From Candidatus Poribacteria bacterium (GTDB lineage: Bacteria > Poribacteria > WGA-4E > WGA-3G): a stretch of DNA of 48,229 nucleotides. Under the pieces are notes generated by a model. The model made no database searches. It had not been told where the DNA came from and worked only from the letters and a program-made list of their open reading frames with translations. Positions 34,083 to 42,984 of this stretch are shown in pieces (within the stretch, counting starts at the first letter, position 1; every line of letters starts with the position of its first letter). The position numbers were made by a program, and so were the translations under genes. Where the stretch lies: positions 1-48,229 of the forward strand of contig JAAXHO010000073.1 in assembly GCA_012270795.1 (NCBI GenBank), written 5' to 3'.

Positions 34083-34853
34083 ATGGAAACAGAAAAGACT
34101 TTGAACTTACTATTGCCGAAAGGCACTATTCAGTCTGAGACGCTTGAGACGTTTCAGCGTGCAGGCTATGAAATGAACGGATATAAGCCAACCGACCGGT
34201 CCTATCGTGCGACTTTTCGCGATGATAATGACATTCAGATAAAGATTTCTCGTCCGCAAGAGATACCTGTATATGTCGGTATGGATGATTTCTACGATTT
34301 AGGGGTGACAGGACAAGATTGGGTGGAGGAAACCGATGCGGATGTTGAGGAAATTTTACCGTTAGCGTATGGATATGTAAGCATAGTGCTTGCAGTTCGT
34401 GAGGAGCGCGACGACATCAATACTTTTACAGATTTGGTAAACCTTGCCGATAGGAACATACGCATATCTACTGAATATCTGAACATCGCTGAGAAATATA
34501 TCCTTGAAAAGACCGAGAACCGTGTCGCACCAGCAATCCTAACCCCGTGGAAACGACTAAACACACTTGGCACATACCAATCTCCTATTACATTGACGCT
34601 CTCTTTTGGGGCAACCGAAGGGAAACCTCCTGAAGAAGCGGATGCTATCATTGACAACTGTAGTTCGGCACGCACGCTCAAAGCCAACCACCTGAAGATA
34701 GTAGAAGTCCTGCGCGAATCGGCATCTACACTCATCGCGAACCCCAAGTCACTCAAAGACCCTTGGAAACGGGAAAAGATTGACGAATTGAAGGAAACAT
34801 TAGCAAAGGGATTGCTGCGGCGGCGAAGTCAAGCACTTCCCGGACACATATAA
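34083..34853 (+). CDS. hisG: ATP phosphoribosyltransferase, catalytic subunit (short form)
   Basis: First step of histidine synthesis: ATP plus PRPP to phosphoribosyl-ATP. The 256-residue chain begins LNLLLPKGTIQSETLETFQRAG, a typical HisG start, and has DLGVTGQDWVEE. The C-terminal ACT-like histidine-binding domain of long HisG is missing, which fits dependence on the HisZ encoded just upstream. The PRPP-binding loop is not the textbook form: ADAIIDNCSSARTLKAN occupies the place of the usual D-x-(I/V)-D-x-(V/T)-x-T-G-x-T-L-x-x-N. GAGGA precedes the ATG. Confidence 0.82.
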   Translation: METEKTLNLLLPKGTIQSETLETFQRAGYEMNGYKPTDRSYRATFRDDNDIQIKISRPQEIPVYVGMDDFYDLGVTGQDWVEETDADVEEILPLAYGYVSIVLAVREERDDINTFTDLVNLADRNIRISTEYLNIAEKYILEKTENRVAPAILTPWKRLNTLGTYQSPITLTLSFGATEGKPPEEADAIIDNCSSARTLKANHLKIVEVLRESASTLIANPKSLKDPWKREKIDELKETLAKGLLRRRSQALPGHI

Positions 34854-34864
34854 GGAGCAAGATT

Positions 34865-36202
34865 ATGTCAACTTTCATAAAACCGCGCGTGCCACGTGGT
34901 ATGCGGGACATTCTACCTGAACAGATGATTCGTAGACAGTATGTGATAGATGTTATCCGTGATGTGTTTGAGGAATTTGGGTTTGAACCGTTGCAGACAC
35001 CCGCACTAGAATTGTCTGAAGTGCTGACTGGCAAATACGGACCGGATGCAGAAAAACTGATCTATCAGGCAGGCCATACGGGGGGAAAAGAGGATATTTC
35101 ACTTCGCTACGATCTTTCTGTTCCGCTCTGCCGTGTTATTGCGATGTATCCACAACTGCCGAAACCGTTTAAGCGGTATCAGATTGATCCTGTGTGGCGT
35201 GCAGAACGCCCTCAAAAAGGGCGTTATCGTCAGTTTTTTCAGTGTGATGCAGATACCGTCGGTAGTGAAAGTATGTTAGCGGATGCAGAAAATGTAAATC
35301 TGGTTTATCAGGTTTTATCACGACTCGGTTTCAAACAATTTGAAATCAATATCAACGATAGGAAACTGATTACTGGAATAGGACAATATGCTGGTGTTCC
35401 AACTGCACAACTTGGCGGACTTTATCGTTCTATTGACAAATTAGACAAGATCGGTGTGGATGGAGTCATCGCAGAATTACGGGAAAATGAGATACCTGAA
35501 GATGTTATTGAAAAGTTGATAGAGTTGCTACAAATTGGAGGTGATGCTGCGGATGTGCTAACTGATATGAATCAACGACTCGGTAGCTCAGAAATCGCAC
35601 GAGAAGGTATTGCAGATTTGGAAAAACTAATCAATCATCTTACAATACTTGGTGTACCAGAACAGTATTACAGAGTTAACGTTGCTATGGTGCGAGGCTT
35701 GGAATACTACACTGGACCTATATACGAAACGGTTGTTGAAGAACCGAAGATAGGTAGCATCACGGGTGGCGGCAGGTATGACGAACTTATCGGAAGTTTC
35801 AGTAAACAGAGTTACCCCGCAACAGGAACAAGTTTTGGTATTGAACGGATTATTGATGTGATGGAAGAATTTGATATGTTTCCAGTGTCTGTGGGTAAAA
35901 CGGTAACCCAAGTGCTCATGACCGTTTTTGATGACCAGTTGATGGATGAATCACTGAAATTAGCAACTGTGTTAAGACAAGGGGGTATACGAACAGAGAT
36001 GTATTTCCGACCGACCAAAATCAGTGCGCAGTTGAAATATGCTGGAAATAAAGGTATACCTTATGCAGTCATTCTTGGATCAGATGAGTTAGCAGGGGGA
36101 AACGCAGCTGTTCGTGATTTGACAACCAGAGAACAGGAAAATGTTCCGTTGGATAAAGTTGTTGAAACGATTAAGTCTATGATAAGAACAGTATCGGACT
36201 AA
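34865..36202 (+). CDS. hisS: Histidyl-tRNA synthetase
   Basis: Charges tRNA-His. The 445-residue chain has motif 2 with VWRAERPQKGRYRQFFQCD, the His-specific segment RGLEYYTGPIYE, motif 3 GGGRYDELIGSFSKQSYPATGTSFGIERI and a C-terminal anticodon-binding domain (about 345-440). It begins 11 bases after hisG, with AAGGAG overlapping the hisG stop, so translation is likely coupled. Its 3' end overlaps that of the convergent AAA gene by four bases. Placement behind a His-codon leader would let charged tRNA-His control its own synthetase. Confidence 0.93.
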   Translation: MSTFIKPRVPRGMRDILPEQMIRRQYVIDVIRDVFEEFGFEPLQTPALELSEVLTGKYGPDAEKLIYQAGHTGGKEDISLRYDLSVPLCRVIAMYPQLPKPFKRYQIDPVWRAERPQKGRYRQFFQCDADTVGSESMLADAENVNLVYQVLSRLGFKQFEININDRKLITGIGQYAGVPTAQLGGLYRSIDKLDKIGVDGVIAELRENEIPEDVIEKLIELLQIGGDAADVLTDMNQRLGSSEIAREGIADLEKLINHLTILGVPEQYYRVNVAMVRGLEYYTGPIYETVVEEPKIGSITGGGRYDELIGSFSKQSYPATGTSFGIERIIDVMEEFDMFPVSVGKTVTQVLMTVFDDQLMDESLKLATVLRQGGIRTEMYFRPTKISAQLKYAGNKGIPYAVILGSDELAGGNAAVRDLTTREQENVPLDKVVETIKSMIRTVSD

Positions 36203-37803
36203 AGAGATGAGGGTTGTTGCTGAACGACAGGTATAACATAGCTGCGAAGTGTAAACCCATCCAAAGTGTCAGTTTCTAATCGGGGTTCAGGTGCTTGGCG
36301 ATGATCAAAGACGACGTAGTATCCTTCAATTGCACCTTCCGATTTAAGATATGCAGCAAGTTGCCGTTTCCCTGCCTGATGGCGGCGGTCATTTTCCCAA
36401 ATCTTAGTTTCAACAATATACTTCTGTGCGTTGTGAAGGATGAGTAGGTCTATTCTTCCCCGTCCTGTTTGGACTTCAAGATACATTGTTCCACCCACGA
36501 TACGAACAAACTGATCAAGATAGGCATAAAGGAGATATTGACCAACAAATTCTTTCGGTGTATCAGGAACATGTAAAATTTTGTAGCCTACACGAGCTAT
36601 GAAAGACTGAAAATTATCAAGGAGTGGTGCCATATCAATATTACCATCAGATGTAAGATAATCCGAGAAGTCTTTTTCTGTATCTTCTGGGAAGTAGTCT
36701 TCTTCAAGATCGTTAATTAATGGTTGAAACGCTTGCATGATACAATGCTGATAGATTGGGTTCACTATCTCACACATACCATCAGCACTTTCAACAATGA
36801 CACCATAAGTAGCGAGTTCGCTGATAAGTTCATTGTATAAACTAAACTCTATACCGCTGTCATAGGAAGTGATCTTCATGAGAAGTGTTTCAAATCGTCG
36901 ATTTCTGCGGATATTTGTTATCAGATGATCAATATTGGTGTTTCGTTCACGAAGAAGTATTTGGTGTGCTTTTGAAAAGTGTTGCATCGTAATCAATTCG
37001 TTTTTCGGAATATCTAATTCTTCAGTAAGGATTTGCGCGGATCGATTGACAAGGAACGGTTGACCAGCAGTCTGCTTATGGAGTGCTTCAATAACTTCTG
37101 GTGAGAAGGGCTGCCCGGTGTCGTCTGTATATTGCCCCAACAACTCTTTCACCTGTTGTTGGGTGAAGTTCGGCAAGTTGAACTCATCTTGAATATTGAA
37201 TGGGGATACGGATCTATCGTAGTTCAGTTGTGTGATGCTTTTGACCCCAACGATGCCAACACTATGGGGGCAGCGCGTTTCATCGGAAAGGTAAATATCA
37301 CGAAGCGAATGAAGAAAATCTCTGAGAACTGCCTGAGGGATTCCATCAAACTCATCTATAATCACAACAACTTTCTGGTCAGTATATTGACTTTGTAGAG
37401 CACTGGAAAACTGCTCAAAAAAATCTATCATTGAAATGTGATTTGTTATTTTCGCATGTTCAAGAAAACTACTAAGAACCCCAGATGGGTTGTCACCTCT
37501 CTTTTGAATAACTTGAGTGATTTCTTTACGCATTCTATTGCATAAGGCATCGTAAAATTCTGAAGGTGAGAGATTTATATATGTTTCAAAGTTGAGTTGA
37601 ATTGGAAAGTAACTTGACGATTTGGTTACAAATTCCTCAAGTGCCAATCGGAAAAAAGTTGTCTTACCCGTTTGACGGGGTGCAAAGAGTACGATGTATC
37701 GTCCCTCTTTCACGCGTTGGAGAAAATCATTGATTTCCTCGCTGCGAGGTACAACATAGTGTTTTCCTGGATACACACGTCCCTGAGTACCGAATCGTCT
37801 CAT
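36199..37803 (-). CDS. AAA-like ATPase with C-terminal PD-(D/E)xK domain
   Basis: A 534-residue protein. Walker A is APRQTGKTT (41-49) and Walker B lies in VVVIIDEFD near residue 155. A winged-helix-like middle follows. The C-terminus has RIDLLILHNAQKYIVETKIWE, a PD-(D/E)xK nuclease-like core (D...E-T-K). This is the AAA-like/PDDEXK_9 architecture common in Bacteroidetes, cyanobacteria and Poribacteria-like genomes, often repeated in a genome. Function is unproven; mobile-element or defence roles are suspected. ATG 37803 behind GGTGA is preferred to TTG 37836. Confidence 0.8.
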   Translation of the reverse strand: MRRFGTQGRVYPGKHYVVPRSEEINDFLQRVKEGRYIVLFAPRQTGKTTFFRLALEEFVTKSSSYFPIQLNFETYINLSPSEFYDALCNRMRKEITQVIQKRGDNPSGVLSSFLEHAKITNHISMIDFFEQFSSALQSQYTDQKVVVIIDEFDGIPQAVLRDFLHSLRDIYLSDETRCPHSVGIVGVKSITQLNYDRSVSPFNIQDEFNLPNFTQQQVKELLGQYTDDTGQPFSPEVIEALHKQTAGQPFLVNRSAQILTEELDIPKNELITMQHFSKAHQILLRERNTNIDHLITNIRRNRRFETLLMKITSYDSGIEFSLYNELISELATYGVIVESADGMCEIVNPIYQHCIMQAFQPLINDLEEDYFPEDTEKDFSDYLTSDGNIDMAPLLDNFQSFIARVGYKILHVPDTPKEFVGQYLLYAYLDQFVRIVGGTMYLEVQTGRGRIDLLILHNAQKYIVETKIWENDRRHQAGKRQLAAYLKSEGAIEGYYVVFDHRQAPEPRLETDTLDGFTLRSYVIPVVQQQPSSL

Positions 37804-37935
37804 TTTATCACCGTTTCTTATTGGAATTCGTAGCAATAAATTGTATCACATCTTATGATGCAAGTCTATAGATAATTTAATCTGTATCATTAAATAAATT
37901 AGTCCTATATCTACACATACAAAGGGAGAATGATT

Positions 37936-39105
37936 ATGAAACTTTACAAGCGTTCACGTATCCTTTGGAGTATTATTGCTCTCGGGTGCATTCTACAGAT
38001 GGTGCAACTGACTTTTGTTGGGTGCAGCCATACGACTCCGTACTATCATCCAGATTTACCTGCAAGTGCAAAACGGGATACTATAGCAGAAAGGGCACTA
38101 CAATACCGTATCTTGCTGATTGGGGACGGTGGACAACCGAAACCGGATGAACCGGTTCTAAAGACATTGAAAACATGGGCACAAAAAGATCCTGAGAAAA
38201 CCAGCATAGTTTTTCTGGGGGATAATATGTACCCTGATGGGATGACCAAACAAAGACAGCACGAAGCGTCAACCCGACTTGATCCACAAATTCAGGTTGT
38301 CACCTCCACGAATGCGCACGGATTGTTTATCCCCGGTAACCACGACTGGACTAATGGTGATGCAGAGGGTTATCAGGCAATTCTTGCACAAGCGGATTAT
38401 ATCAACAAAGTTCTCACACGTTCGCCAAAATTCCTGCCACCAGAAGGCACACCGGGACCGGAAGTTTTGGATCTTCCAAAAATTTCACCTGTTGTACGTG
38501 TCATTGTGCTTGATACACAGTGGTGGTTACACCAGAACGAAAAACCACAAAAAGCAACGGAGGAAATCATATCTGAACTCAAAGGCAATTTAGATACTGA
38601 TTTGCCAGTTGTTGTTGTTGGTCACCATCCATTGCAAAGTTATGGAACACATGGTGGTTTTTTTAGTTGGAAGGCACACCTTTTTCCGCTGAGAGAATTA
38701 GAAGAATGGTTATGGGTGCCTGTTCCAATCGTTGGTTCCTTGTATCCATTGAGTCGTTGGTATTTAGTAAGAAATGTTCAAGACCTAAACAATTCACGAT
38801 ATAAAGAAATGGTTTCACAACTCAACGCTGTGTTTTCAAGTACAAAAAAGCCATCTTTATTAATCTATGCTTCTGGTCATGAACATTCTCTACAGGTGTT
38901 GAAAGGAGATACCACAGATTATCTACTTATCAGCGGCCTTGGCTCCAGTGAAAAAGCAACGGAGGTTAACCATGGGGATAACACATTATTTGCACATCAA
39001 CACTCAGGATTTATGGCAGTTGATTTTCTATTGGATGGGAGTGTTCTACTCCGGGTGGTTGAACCGAATGTTCAAGAGGTTCAGTTTCATCATTGGTTGA
39101 AGTAG
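37936..39105 (+). CDS. Calcineurin-like metallophosphoesterase lipoprotein
   Basis: A 389-residue exported protein. The N-terminal signal ends in FVG-C30, a lipobox-like site. Phosphoesterase motifs are in order: GDGG, GDNMYPDG, GNHDW, VGHHP and SGHEH. These supply the two-metal centre. Substrate unknown; the family includes phosphatases and nucleotide phosphodiesterases. The start is ATG 37936, behind AAAGGGAG; ATG 37930 is too close to that site. The gene stands alone, with small minus-strand membrane genes after it. Confidence 0.85.
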   Translation: MKLYKRSRILWSIIALGCILQMVQLTFVGCSHTTPYYHPDLPASAKRDTIAERALQYRILLIGDGGQPKPDEPVLKTLKTWAQKDPEKTSIVFLGDNMYPDGMTKQRQHEASTRLDPQIQVVTSTNAHGLFIPGNHDWTNGDAEGYQAILAQADYINKVLTRSPKFLPPEGTPGPEVLDLPKISPVVRVIVLDTQWWLHQNEKPQKATEEIISELKGNLDTDLPVVVVGHHPLQSYGTHGGFFSWKAHLFPLRELEEWLWVPVPIVGSLYPLSRWYLVRNVQDLNNSRYKEMVSQLNAVFSSTKKPSLLIYASGHEHSLQVLKGDTTDYLLISGLGSSEKATEVNHGDNTLFAHQHSGFMAVDFLLDGSVLLRVVEPNVQEVQFHHWLK

Positions 39106-39111
39106 AACAAC

Positions 39112-39405
39112 TCAATTGTAATCATCTTTTTTCTGTTTGTTCCTATCAGAATACTTCAAGTATTCCATCTGCAACAAGTATGGTTCAATATCGTCTAATT
39201 GATAACGAATATCGGTTAAATCGGATGCAACCTGATTTAAGTCAGTTTGTATTTGTTGATACTCTACTTGTGCTTTATTTGAAAAGTACCCCATTTTCCT
39301 AAGAAAATGATCCGTAATCAACTTTACAACTAAAAGTATTGTAACTGATAAGAAAACCGATACAATTAATGGTAACAAGAAGAAAATAGTTACAACTTTA
39401 GACAT
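39112..39405 (-). CDS. Small membrane coiled-coil protein
   Basis: A 97-residue protein starting at ATG 39405 (MSKVVTIFF) behind AAAGGAG. One N-terminal helix (about 4-27) anchors it; a coiled coil follows (about 40-85, VEYQQIQTDLNQVASDLTDI). The charged tail is Lys/Asp/Asn-rich. No named family is recognised. It begins 13 bases after the PspB-like gene on the same strand, so they probably act together. Size and layout recall small envelope-stress proteins. Confidence 0.7.
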   Translation of the reverse strand: MSKVVTIFFLLPLIVSVFLSVTILLVVKLITDHFLRKMGYFSNKAQVEYQQIQTDLNQVASDLTDIRYQLDDIEPYLLQMEYLKYSDRNKQKKDDYN

Positions 39406-39418
39406 TGAAGTGCTCCTT

Positions 39419-39654
39419 TCATTCAGCAATACCTTTTGCAATTTGTATAAGTTCTCTCATCTGTTTTTTCAGACCGGTGGTTTCGTCCCGTAAAAGTGAA
39501 ACTTGTTCCTGCAAAGCAGTTATTTCACGTTCTGAGGTGCTTTTTTGTATCCACGTTTCTTCTCTTGATAGGATATACCCATCCAAACACACCCAAGTAC
39601 TGTTATTGTAAAAGACCCACATATTATCAATCCTATTAGTACAATTCCTGACAT
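39419..39654 (-). pseudogene. PspB-like small membrane coiled-coil gene, one frameshift
   Basis: ATG 39654 follows GGAG. The first frame gives MSGIVLIGLIICGSFTITVL and on to GCVWMGISYQEKKRGYKK, an N-terminal membrane helix, then stops after 44 codons. The -1 frame from the A6 tract (39541-39546 on this strand read as A) continues STSEREITALQEQVSLLRDE and so on, a coiled coil ending GIAE at 39419. Helix plus coiled coil resembles PspB. One extra A would restore about 78 residues. The A6 run is also a place where slippage during transcription or translation could join the frames. Confidence 0.6.
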
Positions 39655-39863
39655 TGTTATTTCTCCATTTTGTTTAAATAATGATTATTAGAGTATTTTC
39701 ACTCATAAAAGGATAGTTAATTCTGTTGAATTTAGGTAAATTACATTCTAATTATGAGCTGCTTGTCATTATTCGGGTTAGAGTAGATTCCAATAAACGT
39801 TATAGATTGTTTTTAGTCTAAACTTTACAAGAATAACACGAAATAGTTGAACGGAGGTTGAAA

Positions 39864-40643
39864 ATGCTTACGCGTAAACAAAAGTTAGATTTTCATGAAA
39901 ATGGTTTTATTAAAATTTCTGGTGTTGTGCCGAAGTTAATGGTGGATGCAGCACGTAAATTGATAAATCACTCTATCGGTCATGTTGGGATGCACGCAGA
40001 AGATTTAGATAAGTTTCGCGCACAATCTTATTGTAACGAAATCCAAAATGCGCCTCAGATTGTTGATATTTTCAGTAAAACACCTATCCAGAACATTGCG
40101 GAATCATTGATGGGTAAAGGCAAAGTGCAAGAACCGAAAGCAGCGCAGATTGCCCTTAGATTTCCGATACAGTTGAATAGTGATCCGAATGTGCCACGTG
40201 GACATTTGGATGGATTGGGAAATGGCAGAAATGGGAATCCAAAAGGTACTTACCGTCGCGGTTTTACTGCGTTAGCTGTTACTTATCTGGCAGATGTACC
40301 TGAGACATTTAGTGGTAACTTTACTGTTTGGCCGAAATCACACAGTTTCTTTGCGGACTATTTTGAAAAAGAGGGGCATCAAGTATTAGCCAATGGTATG
40401 CCGCGTCCAGAACTTCCAGAAGGTCCTTCGCAGATTACTGGTAAAGCGGGAGACGTTGTTCTCACACACCACCAAATAGTACATGCAGCTGCGCCAAACG
40501 CGTCCGCTGATATTCGTTATGCGGTTATCTTTCGACTAAGGCATGTGGATTGTTCAGAAAATGGTAATGACGGTTATATTGATATTTGGCGTGAATGGCC
40601 TGGTGTGCAAGCAGCCGTAGAAAGAGAAAACACTCAAAAGTAG
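39864..40643 (+). CDS. PhyH-like dioxygenase
   Basis: A 259-residue Fe(II)/2-oxoglutarate oxygenase. The HxD is H114-L-D116 in PRGHLDGLGN, the distal His H207 in QIVHAAAPN and the 2-oxoglutarate Arg R218 in ADIRYAVIFR. ATG 39864 lies six bases after GGAGG; TTG 39858 is too close. The sequence differs greatly from the other two PhyH proteins here. Substrate unknown. Confidence 0.85.
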   Translation: MLTRKQKLDFHENGFIKISGVVPKLMVDAARKLINHSIGHVGMHAEDLDKFRAQSYCNEIQNAPQIVDIFSKTPIQNIAESLMGKGKVQEPKAAQIALRFPIQLNSDPNVPRGHLDGLGNGRNGNPKGTYRRGFTALAVTYLADVPETFSGNFTVWPKSHSFFADYFEKEGHQVLANGMPRPELPEGPSQITGKAGDVVLTHHQIVHAAAPNASADIRYAVIFRLRHVDCSENGNDGYIDIWREWPGVQAAVERENTQK

Positions 40644-40687
40644 TGAGAAAGTGACGGGTAATTCTCGTGAATCACCCGTCTGATCAT

Positions 40688-41518
40688 TTACTTTTGGTTT
40701 TTTATTTGTGCCCATGTGGTGCTCAATTTGTTTGCTGGGTCAACAGCAAACGGTTCCGAAGGTGCATTAGCCAAACGGCTTACTTCATCAGCAGAAAGCG
40801 ATCTATGGAACATTAGAAACTCATCCATCAAACCTTTGAACGGCCAGCCAGCAGGACCGGTATTGGCATCAAAAGCAGTTGCTTCTGAACCAACTCCGAT
40901 AAACCCGTAACGTGTTACCGCTTTTCCGATCTCTTTGGTGTTTGTATCTGTGGGCACCTCAACATCTAATACACCATCAACGTATATCCGTTTCATTTCT
41001 GCATCAAAGGTTGCAGCAAGGTGGTGCCAATTATCATCAGCGACATCAATTTTACCCCACCAATCTTTAATAGGACAACAGACATCAAAACCAACAAAGG
41101 TTGTTGAAGCGTTACCACCTATGTCGTCCCCCACAGCAAAACGGAAAAATTCACTCCGATCCCAAGAGGCAATCATTCCTCTTTGAGGAGTTTTTACCCA
41201 TACTGCAAGCGACAGTTCGGGAAAAAGGTTGGCATAATGATGGTTGCGCACTGAAATATAATCGGAATTAACGCCAGGAAATTCCATACATTCATCGGCT
41301 TTACCATCTTCCACAATTTTGAGATTTGCACCTTTTAAAAGTCCATGATTTTCATTTCCAGACTCATCCATTATATCTCCTTCAACAAGGGTGTCAGCGT
41401 TAAAACTATAATAGATGATTAATTCATCTTTGCTGATTCCCTGCGCGGAGACTGTAAACACGGGAACTGTTAGTAATAAAAAAAATATTAATAGTTGAAA
41501 CACAAAAGTGTTTTTCAT
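40688..41518 (-). CDS. Secreted LamG-like (concanavalin-fold) protein
   Basis: A 276-residue exported protein. The signal peptide ends VSA-Q at about 25-26. A single LamG/jelly-roll domain occupies about 35-255: YYSFNADTL, DESGNENHG, LSLAVWVKT, NWHHLAATFDAEMKRIYVDG and GLMDEFLMFHRSLSADEV. Such domains bind carbohydrate or protein. The C-terminal tail is short with no sorting signal recognised. AAGGAG precedes the ATG. It is convergent with the PhyH gene to its left. Confidence 0.85.
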   Translation of the reverse strand: MKNTFVFQLLIFFLLLTVPVFTVSAQGISKDELIIYYSFNADTLVEGDIMDESGNENHGLLKGANLKIVEDGKADECMEFPGVNSDYISVRNHHYANLFPELSLAVWVKTPQRGMIASWDRSEFFRFAVGDDIGGNASTTFVGFDVCCPIKDWWGKIDVADDNWHHLAATFDAEMKRIYVDGVLDVEVPTDTNTKEIGKAVTRYGFIGVGSEATAFDANTGPAGWPFKGLMDEFLMFHRSLSADEVSRLANAPSEPFAVDPANKLSTTWAQIKNQK

Positions 41519-41578
41519 TATAGTGCTCCTTATATAATATAATCTTTAAAATCGTGTAAATATAGTCGACCTAAGTAT

Positions 41579-41731
41579 ATCCACCTACACCTAAAGCATT
41601 CGTTCTTCTTTGTCTGTACCTTTGAGAACGGTTTGGGTTTACCCATCTGTAGGTGGATCACCTCCATGTGGAGGCTTTCGTGGCAACATTGGTGTGTAAC
41701 CTAAAATTAACATTCTTCGCTTTGAGCGAAG
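41579..41731. repeat. Structured intergenic segment, possibly an IS200/IS605-type end
   Basis: ATCCACCTAC (41579-41588) pairs with GTAGGTGGAT (41649-41658). A hairpin CCTCCATGTGGAGG (41661-41674) follows, then CTTCGC-TTTGA-GCGAAG (41715-41731). On the minus strand GAAAGCCTCCAC-ATGGAGGTGATCC recalls the terminal hairpin of IS200/IS605-family elements, but no transposase remnant is seen. Confidence 0.4.
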
Positions 41732-41811
41732 AGTTGACAAGACACGATGCCAGAGATTGGCGTAAATAAAAATTACTGTTTATGTATAATAATTTCTATA
41801 GCAATTAGTTG

Positions 41812-42597
41812 TTATTTCAAATATTTTCCGGGAATACGCGAACCGGGATAGTGTCCATTTTCATCACGATTTGCGATTGGTTCAGGTATTTCGTTTTCCC
41901 AGTAATCAGGAACTGTATTCGGTCGACTGTGCCACGCCAATATCAGCGTTCGTCGTTCTTCAGTCTGATTTCTATGTGTGGCGTGTAATAATCGCGCATC
42001 TGCCATCACCAACGAACCAGCTTTAGCACATACATTCACCTGATCAGGATGGTCGCAGAACATTATGGGATGATCTTTCTCAATAAACCGCGCGCCTTGT
42101 TCATGTGCTGGTACAAGTTTGTTATGCAAATCGGTACGTTTTAGATGAGAACGGGGTATCACCTTTAGACAACCATTTTCAGGTGTCGTATCTGTTAGAT
42201 AATAATTCAGAAAGATAGTCTGAGGCCAAGGTGAACAACTCAATGGGTCGTTCCAACGCATCCAGTCTTGATGCCAATAGAGTGGTGGTCCACCGGGTTC
42301 TTTTGTTAGGATGATGATGCCTCCAGAAGCAACGAAATCTCCGAAACCGAGTTGTTCCAATGCAATTCGTGCGGGTTGCCACTCCAGTAATTTCTGAATA
42401 TGAGGGTTATTTGCACCATGTACATTTACATGCTGACCTTGGTAAATCATCTCCTTAGGTTCCACATGGTTTGCGATGAGTCGTTCTGTCTCAAGGTGCA
42501 GTTCCTGTAGGAATTCTTCAGATAACACATCATCAACAATGCAGTAACCATCACGCAGCATCTGATTACGTTTTTGTAAGGCGACTTCGGGTATCAT
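41812..42597 (-). CDS. Phytanoyl-CoA dioxygenase (PhyH) family protein
   Basis: A 261-residue Fe(II)/2-oxoglutarate oxygenase. HxD is H109-Q-D111 in YWHQDWMRW, the distal His H205 in RLLHATHRN and the Arg R215/R216 in EERRTLILAW. All metal ligands are present. The LYWHQDW and GCLKVIPRSH segments are common in marine PhyH expansions. AGAGGGA precedes the ATG. Its 5' flank (42598-42806) has no clear gene. Confidence 0.9.
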   Translation of the reverse strand: MIPEVALQKRNQMLRDGYCIVDDVLSEEFLQELHLETERLIANHVEPKEMIYQGQHVNVHGANNPHIQKLLEWQPARIALEQLGFGDFVASGGIIILTKEPGGPPLYWHQDWMRWNDPLSCSPWPQTIFLNYYLTDTTPENGCLKVIPRSHLKRTDLHNKLVPAHEQGARFIEKDHPIMFCDHPDQVNVCAKAGSLVMADARLLHATHRNQTEERRTLILAWHSRPNTVPDYWENEIPEPIANRDENGHYPGSRIPGKYLK

Positions 42598-42780
42598 GTA
42601 ATATCCCTCTTATTGATTTACATTTTTCCTATTTTACAAAATTTTTCATATCAAGTCAACTATTTTTCTTTACAAACTCACAAAAGGATGTGTAAAGTTT
42701 TTGTACAATACATGTTTTTGCTCGTTTTTGCGTTGCTTAAATAGTATTACGGCTTCAATTTGCCGTTAGCACTGATTGTG

Positions 42781-42984
42781 CAAAACATACCACGTGGTAT
42801 GAAATAATACCATTTCTATAAAATAAGATGCCATTTGTCAAAATGTTATGGTAGGAGCGACCTCCCGGTCGCGACCGGGAGGTCGCTCCTACCGAAGAGA
42901 GGTACCCTAACCAGCAATAAAAGTGGAATTCCTTAATGGGACAATATTAATTTGAATTGGTATAACATACCGTGGTATGTTTTG
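42781..42984. mobile_element. MITE-like element A copy 1 inside an outer palindrome
   Basis: The element proper is 42807-42963 (157 bp), with ends ATACCATTTCT and AATTGGTAT and a perfect 44-nt palindrome at its centre (42850-42893, starting GGTAGGAGCGACCTCCCGGT). Outside it, CATACCACGTGGTATG (42786-42801) and CATACCGTGGTATG (42966-42979) form further inverted palindromes preceded or followed by CAAAA/TTTTG. No ORF. Confidence 0.75.
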
